DNA of 46,805 nt from NCBI GenBank assembly GCA_905182475.1, contig CAJJBR010000101.1:1-46805 (forward strand), read 5' to 3'. This DNA is from Akkermansiaceae bacterium. GTDB taxonomy: Bacteria; Verrucomicrobiota; Verrucomicrobiia; Verrucomicrobiales; Akkermansiaceae. Shown here in pieces: positions 7,956 to 16,576 of the stretch (within the stretch, counting starts at the first letter, position 1; the number at the start of each line of letters is the position of its first letter). Under the pieces are notes generated by a model. That model ran no database searches, was not told the DNA's origin, and saw nothing but the letters and a program-made list of their open reading frames with translations. The position numbers and the translations under genes are program-made.

Positions 7956-9378
7956 TTATCTGCTCGTGGGAAGTAGCTGCACCAGCCGATAGAACGCTTT
8001 TCCGTCCGGAGGTGACGGGTCGAGGAGGGGGGGGCTTATCTCCAGCGGTACGAAGGGTTCGCCGAGAGCTAGCCAAGTTCGGGGCTTGAGATCCGTCGAG
8101 CGCTCCAGTTGATAGGTCGATCCGGGCGTTACAAACCAGCTCGTGAGGATGCCCTCTTCCGAAATGGAGATCGTCTGGGGAGATAGCGCAAACTCCGAGA
8201 CTCCGATATCGGGGCTTTCTCCGAGGAAGTTTTCGTTCACCCCGGGAATCCTGACGCCTGCGTCGATCAGCGGGCTATTGGGTCGGAGTGTGAGAATTCC
8301 ATTGGGAGAGTCGACAAAATGAGGATCTATCGACAGTCCGTTGGTCTCTTGGTTCGATAGACTTTGAAATGCCTCGAAACTGCCGGCGTTTACCCGGCCC
8401 CATGCGGCGAAGCGTGCTGAATCGGTGGTGAAGAGGTTGTCGAAATCGAAACTGACGGGGTTCGTCTCACTCCAGCTCTCCATCGCATAGCGCGTGCCGG
8501 AGTCGATGTTGTTGCGGGAGACGATGTCGGACCAATTGCTGTAGCCCTTGAATAGGAAACCATTCTGCGCGGCGTGGTTCGTGTGGCAGGTGTTGTGGTA
8601 GAGATACACCCAGCGGATCGGCAGGCTCGAATTTACGTTGAACTTAAAAGGGTATCCTCCGTAGTCATCGACGTCATGCCAATCGAGCAGGATATTGCGC
8701 ATGATATAGGTTGTCCCGATGGCGCAGGGGGCCACGGAGATCCCGGTGAGGAAACCCTCAAGCCTGTTCCTATAGATTCTGACGTTCGAGCCGGCCCCGT
8801 CCGTCTCGATGGCATCGTCCCGGCAGTCCGTGATGTCGTTGTCGTGGAAGTCCATGTTTTGTGTCGGTCCATCCAGGTTTCCCGAATAGAGGTTGGCGCC
8901 GTCGAATTGATTCCGGATCGTATTAAAGCGAATCACGTTTCCCTTGTTTGCGAGATTGCTGGCATAGACGGTCACCGCACCGCCTTCGTAGCTGACCCCG
9001 CCCGTCTTGACTGCTTCCCAGTTCCATTCCTGAAGCGGCGAGTCGTCGAAGGTGCAATGTTGGATGGTGTTGAAGTCGGCCGTGCGCTTGAGGGAGATTG
9101 CGACCACGTTGTGATGAAAGTGGCAGTCCTCGATCAGATTGAAGTCGCCGCCGTTGATGTAAATCGCCTGCCTGATGTGTCCGCTGCCGTAGTGGGCGAA
9201 TTCGAGTCCGCGTAAATGGATGTGGGATTTTGGTGATCGATGGTGAGTGCCGTGCTGAAACGGGCTAGCGAAACATTGTAGCTGCCGGGGGCGTCTGCGC
9301 GACTGCAGCTTGGGCTAGCACCCACAGCGCAGCGAACATCGCGGGTGAAGCCGACTTCGGAGTATTCTTGAGAAGCAT
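7956..9378 (-). pseudogene. right-handed parallel beta-helix exported protein, frameshifted near its 5' end
   Basis: The main open part (about 7956-9235) encodes a beta-helix protein with repeated coils such as NVIRFNTIRNQFDGANLYSG, MDFHDNDITDCRDDAIETDG and VRIYRNRLEGF. It ends in a short beta domain of the kind STYQLERSTDL...AFYRLVQLL. Homology-like sequence continues upstream of the first possible in-frame start (a GTG at 9105-9107): HIHLRGLEFAHYGSGHIRQA and GGDFNLIEDCHFHHN, in a frame open to 9317 but lacking any start codon. A clear signal peptide, MLLKNTPKSASPAMFAALWV, begins at 9378 in another frame. A middle piece (GSYNVSLARFSTALTI) is in a third frame. At least two frame changes, and probably a deletion, separate signal and helix. 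The family includes polysaccharide lyases and NosD-like proteins; no activity is claimed. Confidence 0.65.
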
Positions 9379-9769
9379 GGAACATTACAGACGTTCGACA
9401 CCGTCCTGTATCCCAGGATACTACCAGAAACTTGCCTTTGCAAGGGGCCGATTGACAAGGCCGCTTCTCTATGGGGTGGTGGCGTTGAGGAGAGGGGAGA
9501 ACGTTGGCATTGGCGGAGTGGCTCTTGAAACGGACGGCGGTTTCCCAAGAATGGATCGCCAGAAAGAATCAGGCGGCTCAACGGCAGGTTGGACTGAAGC
9601 GGTTTCTGGATGAAGCATAATGCCCAAACGGCCGGGGGCACTTCAGTAGGAGTCTTGGCGAAGACTGGAGGGTGGGTGGTAAAGGTGATTGATGTTAGAT
9701 CCCAAGGATTCCATGTGCTTGATTCTTACCCTTGTAGCGCAGCATGGGTTGGACGCAGGATGAGCTCTC
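9379..9769. other. gene-poor stretch with a possible transposase tail
   Basis: No intact gene is present. The only readable peptide is the plus-strand remnant at 9489-9620, listed separately. Open frames on the other strand here are Arg/Pro/Ser-rich and look like shadows. Just before the cupin gene a 9-codon frame (MGWTQDELS, 9744-9773) overlaps its ATG by ATGA; it is probably chance. Confidence 0.4.
9489..9620 (+). pseudogene. possible C-terminal remnant of a REP-associated (Y1) transposase
   Basis: After a stop at 9486-9488, the plus strand reads LALAEWLLKRTAVSQEWIAR and ends KRFLDEA with a TAA at 9618-9620. The pattern (short helix, W-L-x-K-R-T-x-V-S-Q-E-W-I-A) resembles the C-terminal helix-turn-helix of transposases associated with REP-like repeats in Verrucomicrobia. 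The window does carry REP-like palindromic repeats. There is no start and nothing upstream, so this is a fragment at best. The family call is from memory of the motif. Confidence 0.25.
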
Positions 9770-10975
9770 ATGAATCCTTATTTTGAAAAGCTTGGTCGCA
9801 CCGTCCTGGAGCGGTGGCGGCAGCAGAATTTCTCGCTCGAAGTGTTTCCAGAGCTTGCTCGTATCGCTATCGATGAAGCTCCGCCGTCTGAGAACGTGGA
9901 TATCGAGGAGATGATTCACGAGTTCCTTGCCAACGACGAACAACCTTTTCAGAGTGAATCCGGGTTCGGTCAACCCGAGTTGGTGGCCTTCAATGATACC
10001 CGTTTTTATATTCAGATCCTTTTTTGGATGGAGGGAACCACCGAAATCCATCAACACGAATTTTCCGGAGCATTTCATGTCATGCAGGGATCCAGTGTTC
10101 ATTCCGAATTCGACTTCGTAGGAGCCCGGTCAGTCACTCCACATATACGCATCGGCGACCTCCGCATGAAGCAGATCGATCTGCTGGAAACCGGACGCAC
10201 CATCCCTATCACCTCCGGCCGGGAATGTATCCACTCTCTCTTTCACCTCGATACGCCCTCCGTCACCGTGGTGATCCGCACCCATCACGATCCCGGCACT
10301 GGACCACAGTATAATTATCTGCCACCCCACATCGCGATCAACCCGTTGCACGCGGACGCCCTGACAACGCGTCGCAAACAACTCCTCGACGTGCTCGAAA
10401 CTCTCGACCACGCCAGTTACGCAAAACTCGTGAACGAAATGGTAGAGAGCTTGGATTTTGAGCGGGGCTTCAATATCCTCCGTCACGCCATGGCACACCT
10501 TCAGGTTCTCGACGAGTGGGAGCCTGTTCTTGCGATATTCCAAAAAAGACACGGTCAACTCGCGAAAGGAGTTTCCGATACTCTGGCCGAATGCCTTCGT
10601 CGGGAGACCATCACTCAGATGCGCTATCACATCGAAAATCCCGACCATCGCTTTTTCCTCGCGCTGCTCATGAATGTCCAGAATCGCACCGATATTCACG
10701 CTCTCATCACCGAGCGATTTCCAGACCAATCACCCATCGAGACGATACTCGGGTGGGCGGAAGAATTGATTGAGCCGACTGATTTCGGTATCACTCTTCT
10801 CGACGCCGCCTTTCCTGCATCTCTCGACGTGGCCATCGAGGCGCAGTCCCATTTACTCATCATCGCGCTGAAACACGCGCTGGAGGAAGGTTCAGAAAGC
10901 AAAACACGAACAGCAGAGTTTTCCGAGATCTATGCCGCTCTAACCAGCTCCTGCCTGCGGCCTCTGTTTTTGTAA
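9770..10975 (+). CDS. hypothetical protein with N-terminal cupin-like domain
   Basis: This is a 401-aa cytoplasmic protein with no signal peptide. Residues ~75-195 look like a cupin barrel. GTTEIHQHEFSGAFHVMQG (89-107) supplies HxH plus a following Glu, and a second motif with Pro, Gly and His is GRTIPITSGRECIHSLFHL (142-160). A mononuclear Fe or other metal site is therefore plausible. The C-terminal ~200 residues are predicted helical with no recognised domain. The closest analogy is to cupin dioxygenase-like proteins, but I do not recognise a named family. Downstream on the same strand, beyond a pseudogene on the other strand, is a PRMT-like methyltransferase; no functional link is shown. 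Confidence 0.8.
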   Translation: MNPYFEKLGRTVLERWRQQNFSLEVFPELARIAIDEAPPSENVDIEEMIHEFLANDEQPFQSESGFGQPELVAFNDTRFYIQILFWMEGTTEIHQHEFSGAFHVMQGSSVHSEFDFVGARSVTPHIRIGDLRMKQIDLLETGRTIPITSGRECIHSLFHLDTPSVTVVIRTHHDPGTGPQYNYLPPHIAINPLHADALTTRRKQLLDVLETLDHASYAKLVNEMVESLDFERGFNILRHAMAHLQVLDEWEPVLAIFQKRHGQLAKGVSDTLAECLRRETITQMRYHIENPDHRFFLALLMNVQNRTDIHALITERFPDQSPIETILGWAEELIEPTDFGITLLDAAFPASLDVAIEAQSHLLIIALKHALEEGSESKTRTAEFSEIYAALTSSCLRPLFL

Positions 10976-11076
10976 AAACGAGAATCTATCTTTCACCGCA
11001 GCGCTGGTGATCGCTTTCTGAGGATAAGCGGCGGATCGGAACCCGCCCACACAAGCTACAGTGTCAAAGGCAATGA

Positions 11077-11865
11077 TTATTTCGCGGTTGGCATCACCGG
11101 CTGTGTCCACGCCTTCTGCTTTTGGCCGGAAAATGATGGCCGGGGGTGGTCGTTTTCGGAGGTTACCGTTGCGCGGACGAACCACTCTTTGCCGGTTAGC
11201 TGGTGGCGGATGATGCGCGTGTCGTAGGACGCCAACTCCTTGCCGACCTTGGCTGGATCTTTTTCTTCGCCGCGCAGCGTGCCGTGGATTTTCGTGGTGA
11301 CCTTGCCTCCCTTATCGTCGCTGCCGGTGATCCTGATTTCGAGGATGTTGGTTTTCGGATCGAAATTGACGCTATCGAGGCTGACGCCCGTGGAGGCATA
11401 GAAATCCCCCGCCTGGATGGCGTGGACGAGGGTATCCGGATTGAGCTTTTCCGCGCGGACCATGATCCAGCCACGCCCGGGTTTCACGTCCCGGCCGTGA
11501 TAGTTATGCGAATCGTCGGAGGCGATGGCGTAGAGCAGTTCCCCGTCGAGTTCGGTGAGGCGCAGGGTGTTGGCGATATCCCAAATTTGCTCATCTCCGG
11601 GGCGCGGCGGATTCTCGCTGCCTAGGTGGTTGATGCCGGGGTGCCCGTTGTAAACCTCGAAGAATCTCTCCTCCATTACGTGCGCGATATCCTCGGCGGT
11701 GATGGACCAGTGGAAATTCGGGTGGTTGATATGTGCCAGGATGGGTCTTTCCAATCGCTTGGCCTGCTCTTTAACCGCCAGCAGATTGTTGCGCATCGTT
11801 TCCCTTACCTATTTTCCGTGCTGCGGTTTGATGAGTTCCGCCACATTGATCGCGTTTCCTTGACG
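11077..11865 (-). pseudogene. PHP-domain phosphoesterase-like protein, 5'-truncated with internal stop
   Basis: The intact 3' part (11077-11796, 239 codons) reads ILAHINHPNFHWSITAEDIA, RFFEVYNGHPGINHLGS and AIASDDSHNYHG. These are the second half of a PHP-type metal-dependent hydrolase, followed by a beta-rich C-terminal domain. The first metal motif (usually LHTHTLWSDG-like), normally ~100 residues earlier, is missing. Upstream of the apparent ATG the frame continues with family-like sequence: NAINVAELIKPQHGK, then TAG at 11809-11811, then VRETMRNN. A second stop lies at 11866-11868. The apparent start is therefore just an internal Met of a decayed gene. No function should be assumed. Confidence 0.75.
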
Positions 11866-12000
11866 CTACGAAACGCCCGAAATTCCGTTTGAAGCCGTGA
11901 CATTCGCATCTGACTCCGTTTCCAACTCCGGTGGAAGATGGTTTCATATTAAGCTTTTGACTCGTGACGCTCGCCCTAGTGTGGCGGACCGGGAGAGCGA

Positions 12001-13098
12001 ATGAGCCGACCCACCATACTGATGTATCTCTCCTCAATTCAACGTTTCACGGTCTCTATTTCTCAGTGCGTTCGGCGAACCAGCAGTCTCTTTGGTAAGA
12101 GGCTGATTGACTCTCCCCGACTGAATGGTTGGTTTTACCCGCCCTTGGAGATCGAGACTCCGGCCGAAAAATACCGTAAACTCAACGTATACTATTTTTC
12201 TGATCTGCATGAGCAGGAGCGGATGTTGGCCGATGAGCAGCGTATGGCGTTTTATCACGACGCCATTACCCGGCACATTAAGCCGGGCGATCGTGTGATC
12301 GATCTGGGCACGGGCACGGGTATCCTAGCGGCGTTTGCCTCACGCCAAGGCGCGGCACAGGTCTATGCGGTTGATCACTCCTCGATCATTGATCACGCCA
12401 AGGAACTAGCGGCGGAGAACGGTATCGAGAACGTGGACTTCGAGGATGTGCACAGCACGGAGTTTTACCTCGATGAGCCGGTGGACGTGATTCTGCACGA
12501 GCAGATTGGAGATTTTCTGTTCGATGAGGCGATGGTGCCCAACGTATGCGATTTGCGCGACCGCCTGCTCAAACCTGGAGGACTGATTTTGCCGAGTCAG
12601 TTCGAGTTGTTTTGTGAACCAATGACGCTGCATGACGATAGGCGCGTCCCCTACATTTGGGAGCTTACCGAGGTGCACGGATTTGATTTTTCCAGCATGG
12701 AGCGAAGTCGTCCTCAGCACCCGGAATACTACCGCTTGGCGAGCTGTGACCTAGGTGTGGTGAAACACTTTTTGGGTGAGCCGGCTCCGATCGTGGAAGT
12801 GGATCTACACACCATCACCGAGTCGAGCTTACCGTTGTCGGTGAAATTTACGCGGAAGGTGACTCACGCCGGTCTTCTCGATGGTCTTGTGGTCTACATG
12901 AAAGCCAAGGTGGATGACGATCTGGTGCTGAGTTCGAGTCCACTCGATCCGAATCGGGCACCGCACTGGGGTTTTAGAATTCTACGCTTGGATCAAAGCT
13001 ACGCCGGAATCGGCGATGAACTGGAAGTGACACTGACCGTCAAAGACTGGACCGAACCCGACACTTGGCAGTGGACCTGTGAAAAATACACCGACTAG
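12001..13098 (+). CDS. PRMT-like class I SAM-dependent methyltransferase
   Basis: This is a 365-aa methyltransferase of the protein arginine methyltransferase fold. SAM-binding motif I is VIDLGTGTGIL (99-109), and the acidic end of strand 2 is VYAVD (121-125). HEQIGDFLFDE (166-176) sits where PRMTs have the double-Glu loop, and APHWGF near 322 corresponds to the THW loop. The N-terminal YYFSDLHEQERMLADEQR matches the PRMT-type segment before motif I. A beta-barrel-like C-terminal half follows. The start is supported by GGGAG just upstream of the ATG (accgggagagcg-ATG). The substrate is unknown; bacterial proteins of this shape are not well characterised and could methylate protein or small-molecule targets. 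Confidence 0.8.
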   Translation: MSRPTILMYLSSIQRFTVSISQCVRRTSSLFGKRLIDSPRLNGWFYPPLEIETPAEKYRKLNVYYFSDLHEQERMLADEQRMAFYHDAITRHIKPGDRVIDLGTGTGILAAFASRQGAAQVYAVDHSSIIDHAKELAAENGIENVDFEDVHSTEFYLDEPVDVILHEQIGDFLFDEAMVPNVCDLRDRLLKPGGLILPSQFELFCEPMTLHDDRRVPYIWELTEVHGFDFSSMERSRPQHPEYYRLASCDLGVVKHFLGEPAPIVEVDLHTITESSLPLSVKFTRKVTHAGLLDGLVVYMKAKVDDDLVLSSSPLDPNRAPHWGFRILRLDQSYAGIGDELEVTLTVKDWTEPDTWQWTCEKYTD

Positions 13099-13340
13099 AA
13101 GGTTTGCGCTTGCCGCGATTGCTCTTCTGTTTCTTCCGCTGTCTACGAAGCCAACGGTGAGGTAGCGATCCTCGGGGGACTCGAAATGCAGTCCCGAGCT
13201 GCCAGCTATCGCCGCCCGCCAGCGCGTGTATGAGGGTGGCTGATCGGAAGATATGCTATGGCTGGATGTCCAAAAGGCGGAAGTAGTAAGGAGTTTCAAC
13301 TTTCGGACATAAACTTCCCAGAACGAACCGTAGCTGGCGA

Positions 13341-14120
13341 TTACTCACCCTGGGATTTGAAGAAATCGAGTGCCTTGTCGGTCTTTGCGTCGGCCTCACC
13401 GTAGACGCGGATGGCGCGTATGCGACCGGTGTCGTCAAAGCTCCCAAATCCGGCCCAGCCGGCGCCGAATGTCTTGTCGGTGGCCGTCATGATTGAGGTG
13501 GCCATATCGTTGGCGAAGATCTCGATCTTCCCGCTTTTGATGTCCCTGGAGACGCGGATGTGGTGCCATTCGTGGGCGCCCCAATCGTGTCCGTCGGTTG
13601 TCGATTTGGATATCGATTTCCGCGCCGCGCCGTTCACGATCATGATGTTGTGGGCGTGCGGGTCGCTCGCCGATGCGATGTGTACGTAGTAGTAATGGGA
13701 GCGATCCTGGACGCCGAAAAAGAAACAAAGGTCGCGGTGGGCGTATTCTTTTCCAGTCTGCTGGACTTCAAAATCTATCATGACAGAGCCGAATTTTTGG
13801 TCTTTGAGAAGGGCGATATTAAATGGCGAGCGAACTTCGGTCTTGTATTTGCTTTTCTGGAAAAGCTCTAGGTAGCGGCCGTCTTTGTCAGAAAATCCCC
13901 AGCGCCACGCGGCGGGATCAGAGAACGCGAAGGGGCGGAGGGATTTGGCGTCGGGAAAGCGGACCTCGGTGAGGAGTTCTTTCCCTTCGTGGGTAGCGGG
14001 CGAGCCAACTGCGGGCGCGGCTTTGTCGATTTTCGGTTCTTCGGAACTGGCTGAAGAGATAGAAAGCAGACAAACTACGGCAGTGGCGACGGTGGATTGG
14101 AACAGGTGGATCGTGGCCAT
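13341..14120 (-). CDS. exported DUF1080-like (3-keto-disaccharide hydrolase fold) protein
   Basis: This is a 259-aa secreted protein with a LamG/DUF1080-type beta-sandwich. The start at MATIHLFQSTVATAVVCLLS gives a convincing signal peptide ending near SSASSEE; an ATG 64 codons upstream would precede it with a non-coding-like tail. Characteristic blocks are WRWGFSDKDGRYLELFQ, GSVMIDFEVQQTGKEYAHRD, FFGVQDRSHYYYVHIAS, EWHHIRVSRDIKSGKIEIFA and AGWAGFGSFDDTGRIRAIRVYG. Such proteins are very numerous in Verrucomicrobia and Planctomycetes and often act on or bind polysaccharides. The gene is single, with decayed sequence on both sides. Confidence 0.8.
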   Translation of the reverse strand: MATIHLFQSTVATAVVCLLSISSASSEEPKIDKAAPAVGSPATHEGKELLTEVRFPDAKSLRPFAFSDPAAWRWGFSDKDGRYLELFQKSKYKTEVRSPFNIALLKDQKFGSVMIDFEVQQTGKEYAHRDLCFFFGVQDRSHYYYVHIASASDPHAHNIMIVNGAARKSISKSTTDGHDWGAHEWHHIRVSRDIKSGKIEIFANDMATSIMTATDKTFGAGWAGFGSFDDTGRIRAIRVYGEADAKTDKALDFFKSQGE

Positions 14121-14451
14121 ATTGAATGTGAGAGTGTATTGATTATTGCTGGGAATTTTCTTTTTTAGGAGGGGCGTTTGAGGCCGCCGTTGAGAGGGCA
14201 CTAGAGCCCCTTTAAAAATGAACTCACGATGCCGAAATCTCAATGAGATGTGAATCCGTAAAGACTGACCGAGTGGAGATGATGAATCAAGACGGGAGTC
14301 AGCGGACATCATTTAGATACTACGATTGATCGGTGAACGTTCTTGCCGCTACCTATGCGTATTTCAGGAACGTGCCGAGGAAATGGCTCAGCACCGCGCC
14401 ATGCGTGCCAACCAACGCTGGAATGATTTCTGGATTCAGAAAGCCGCCTGA
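14121..14451. other. gene-poor stretch ending in a possible gene tail
   Basis: No intact gene is present. From about 14359 the plus strand has an open frame, RAEEMAQHRAMRANQRWNDF followed by WIQKAA, ending in TGA at 14449-14451. It looks like the C-terminus of a lost gene and stops directly beside the 23-bp inverted repeat that flanks metY. No family was recognised. Confidence 0.3.
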
Positions 14452-14474
14452 CCACCACTTTCAGTTACACCCGC
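14452..14474. repeat. 23-bp inverted repeat, left arm, flanking metY
   Basis: The sequence ccaccactttcagttacacc (plus cgc) is an exact reverse complement of 15868-15890. The two arms face each other around metY, 1,394 bp apart. No target duplication is obvious outside them. Confidence 0.85.
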
Positions 14475-14484
14475 AGTGAGCCGC

Positions 14485-14501
14485 CGCCTTGACGCAAGGC
14501 G
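14485..14501 (-). terminator. short hairpin just past the metY stop
   Basis: CGCCTT-GACGC-AAGGCG forms a perfect 6-bp stem 24 bp downstream of the metY stop on its strand. There is no T-run after it, so it is a weak terminator candidate or an mRNA 3' stabiliser. Confidence 0.3.
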
Positions 14502-14524
14502 TGAGAGACACCTGCTCCACAATG

Positions 14525-15802
14525 TCAGGACAATGCCTGATCGATGTCTGCGAGGATGTCGTCAATGTGTTCGATGCCTACGGAGAGACGGATCATTTCC
14601 GGAGGGATGCCGGCGGCGAGCTGGGCTTCCTGTGAGAGCTGGGAATGCGTGGTGCTGGCCGGGTGGATCGCGAGAGATTTTGCGTCGCCGACGTTCGCGA
14701 GGTGTGAGAAAAGGCCGAGGGACTCGATAAATTTCTTCCCTTCGTCCGCGCCGCCTTTGATACCGAAGACAACCATCGGGCCGCCTTTTCCGCCGAGGTA
14801 TTCCTTGTTTTTCTCAAACTCCGGATCGCTTTCCAAGCCGGGGTAGCGCACCCAATCGACTTTGTCGTGGGAGGCGAGGTGTTTGGCGACGGCGAGGTTG
14901 TTTTCGCAGTGGCGCTCCATGCGGAGGGGGAGAGTTTCCACTCCCTGGAGGATTGCCCAGGCATTGTCCGGCGCGAGGCAGGCACCGAGGTTACGGAGCG
15001 GGCCGGTGCGCATACGGAGGATGAAGGCGAGTGGGGCGAGGGGCTCGGGGAGATCGTGTCCCCAGCGGAGGCCGTGGTAAGAGCTGTCCGGCTCGTCGAA
15101 GAGTGGGTGTTTGCCACCTGCCCAATTGAATTTTCCGGAGTCGATCACGATGCCGCCGATGGAAGTGCCGTGGCCACCGAGCCATTTCGTAAGGGAGTGG
15201 ATCACAATATCTGCACCATATTCCAGTGGGCGGAGTAGGGCTGGGGTAGTGAACGTGGAATCAACAACAAGCGGAAGGCCTAGAGCGTGGGCAGCATCTG
15301 CGATTGAGCGGAGATCGGCGATCTCAAGTGCTGGGTTGGATACTGTTTCCGTGAAAAAAGCGCGGGTCTTGTCATCGGCAGCTGCGGTGAAATTCGCGGG
15401 ATCATTGGAATCGACGAAGCGGACTTCGATGCCGAGCTGCGGGAGGATGTTTGCGAACTGGGTGTAGGAACCGCCGTAGAGGTTCCGGGCGGAGACGATG
15501 TTGTCGCCAGCCTGGGCGAGGTTGATGATGGTATTGAAAATCGCGGCGGTGCCGGAGGCATGTGCGAGGCCTCCCATTTCCGGGGCACCTTCGAGTAGGG
15601 AGATCCGTTTTTCCAACACGTCGTTGGTCGGATTCATCAAACGGGTGTAGATGTTTCCGAGTTCTTTCAGTGCGAAAAGGTTCGCCGCGTGCTCCGTGGA
15701 GTTGAAAACAAAGGATGCCGTGCGGTAGATCGGGACGGCACGGGAGTTGGTGTCGGAATCTGGCTTGTGGCCGCCGTGGAGGCAGATGGTATCGAGTTTC
15801 AT
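14525..15802 (-). CDS. metY: O-acetylhomoserine (thiol)-lyase / sulfhydrylase
   Basis: This PLP enzyme of the Cys/Met metabolism family makes homocysteine (or cysteine) from the acetylated amino acid and sulfide. The 425-aa length fits MetY rather than the shorter MetB/MetC. Motifs: LHGGHKPDSDTNSRAVPIYR at the N-terminus, YTRLMNPTNDVLEKRI, ALASGTAAI-like HASGTAAIFNTI, NLYGGSYTQF, and the PLP lysine in HSLTKWLGGHGTSIGG. The ATG at 15802 is the family's usual start. No SAM riboswitch could be recognised in the ~60 bp leader before the inverted repeat. The gene is the sole occupant of the segment between two perfect 23-bp inverted repeats, which may mean it moved as a unit. Confidence 0.92.
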   Translation of the reverse strand: MKLDTICLHGGHKPDSDTNSRAVPIYRTASFVFNSTEHAANLFALKELGNIYTRLMNPTNDVLEKRISLLEGAPEMGGLAHASGTAAIFNTIINLAQAGDNIVSARNLYGGSYTQFANILPQLGIEVRFVDSNDPANFTAAADDKTRAFFTETVSNPALEIADLRSIADAAHALGLPLVVDSTFTTPALLRPLEYGADIVIHSLTKWLGGHGTSIGGIVIDSGKFNWAGGKHPLFDEPDSSYHGLRWGHDLPEPLAPLAFILRMRTGPLRNLGACLAPDNAWAILQGVETLPLRMERHCENNLAVAKHLASHDKVDWVRYPGLESDPEFEKNKEYLGGKGGPMVVFGIKGGADEGKKFIESLGLFSHLANVGDAKSLAIHPASTTHSQLSQEAQLAAGIPPEMIRLSVGIEHIDDILADIDQALS

Positions 15803-15867
15803 TGTGCGGGAACTCTATAGGCGGATAACGCCAGTTGTCATCCGCGTTTTTACAGGTGAGCGAAGTG

Positions 15868-15890
15868 GCGGGTGTAACTGAAAGTGGTGG
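15868..15890. repeat. 23-bp inverted repeat, right arm, flanking metY
   Basis: This is the perfect reverse complement of 14452-14474. It lies 65 bp upstream of the metY start on the coding strand, so it could also affect transcription of the gene. Confidence 0.85.
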
Positions 15891-16069
15891 GCAGAAACCT
15901 TCAACTCCAACGGAGGTACGTATTTCATCCCGAGGTTGGCGCAGTGGAACGGAGCCTACCCCGGGAACTCCGCCCCCGGAACGGACGTATTTCCCGTCCC
16001 GAAATTCTGGATCGCGGAGGAAAAGAAGCCGGTCTTTCGTGAAATGTCCGTTGGATTTCCAGGCTAGGC

Positions 16070-16278
16070 CACAACCCCGTTGGGGTTGTGGAATTTTTTG
16101 GTACGGTTGTCCCGGGGTAGGTTTCACTGCGTTACGCCACTTGTCCTCCCGTAGCCTTGGCTAAGGAGGAACCCCGGGCTTAAATCCGTATCCCCTTTGG
16201 GGATGTAGACGACACCGCCGCCGCCCGCATAAAACTCCCAAAGCCTCTATCCTTCAATGGAAGTGTGACGAAGCACTA
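16070..16278. repeat. 209-bp dispersed repeat, copy A
   Basis: About 94 percent identical by eye to 37085-37292, with roughly a dozen differences including a 1-bp indel. It contains three internal palindromes: ACAACCCCGTTGGGGTTGT, TCCTCCCGTAGCCTTGGCTA (then AGGAGGA), and ATCCCCTTTGGGGAT. This is the make-up of REP/BIME-like elements rather than a coding insertion sequence. No open frame crosses it. The sequence from 15891 to 16069 has similar GGGGTAG/CCCCGG-rich motifs and may be a further degenerate copy. Confidence 0.85.
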
Positions 16279-16487
16279 CCTCCTTCGCCAACACCGCCGG
16301 GGAAACCATTCTCAGCACCAATAGCGTTTCCGGGAATACCTACCGTCTCTGGATCAGTATTTCACTCAAATCTGATGAATGGTTTCCCCTCGGTAATCCG
16401 AAATCCGGCACTGGCGGGGCGATCTCCTTCTCTCACACCCCCGCACCCGGTGATCCGAAGCGGTTTTACCAGGTCGGCGTCGAATAA
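16274..16487 (+). pseudogene. orphan C-terminal tail of an exported beta-domain protein
   Basis: Starting inside the right edge of the dispersed repeat, the plus strand reads SVSGNTYRLWISISLKSDEW, then GTGGAISFSHTPAPGDPKRF and YQVGVE, ending in TAA at 16485-16487. This is the standard short terminal beta domain of verrucomicrobial exported proteins (x-TYRL-x-S...W..LG...G.....F...P....RFY.V). The beta-helix protein of this window ends in the same way. Nothing upstream belongs to it, so it is a remnant left after insertion or deletion at the repeat. Confidence 0.5.
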
Positions 16488-16576
16488 CTGGAGGAGCGAA
16501 CCTGCGTTCGCCCTTCCTTTTGTAAATTCGCCTTCCAGTCCTTGCGGTTCCATTTGGTGCAGATATCCTTTCTGAA

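Noticed and set aside
13099..13340. Minus-strand frame spanning 12982-13299
   Set aside because: It overlaps the 3' end of the methyltransferase gene and is Ser/Arg-rich with no recognisable domain.
15803..15867. Possible SAM riboswitch before metY
   Set aside because: The leader is only ~65 bp to the inverted repeat, and I could not find the conserved cores of any SAM riboswitch class.
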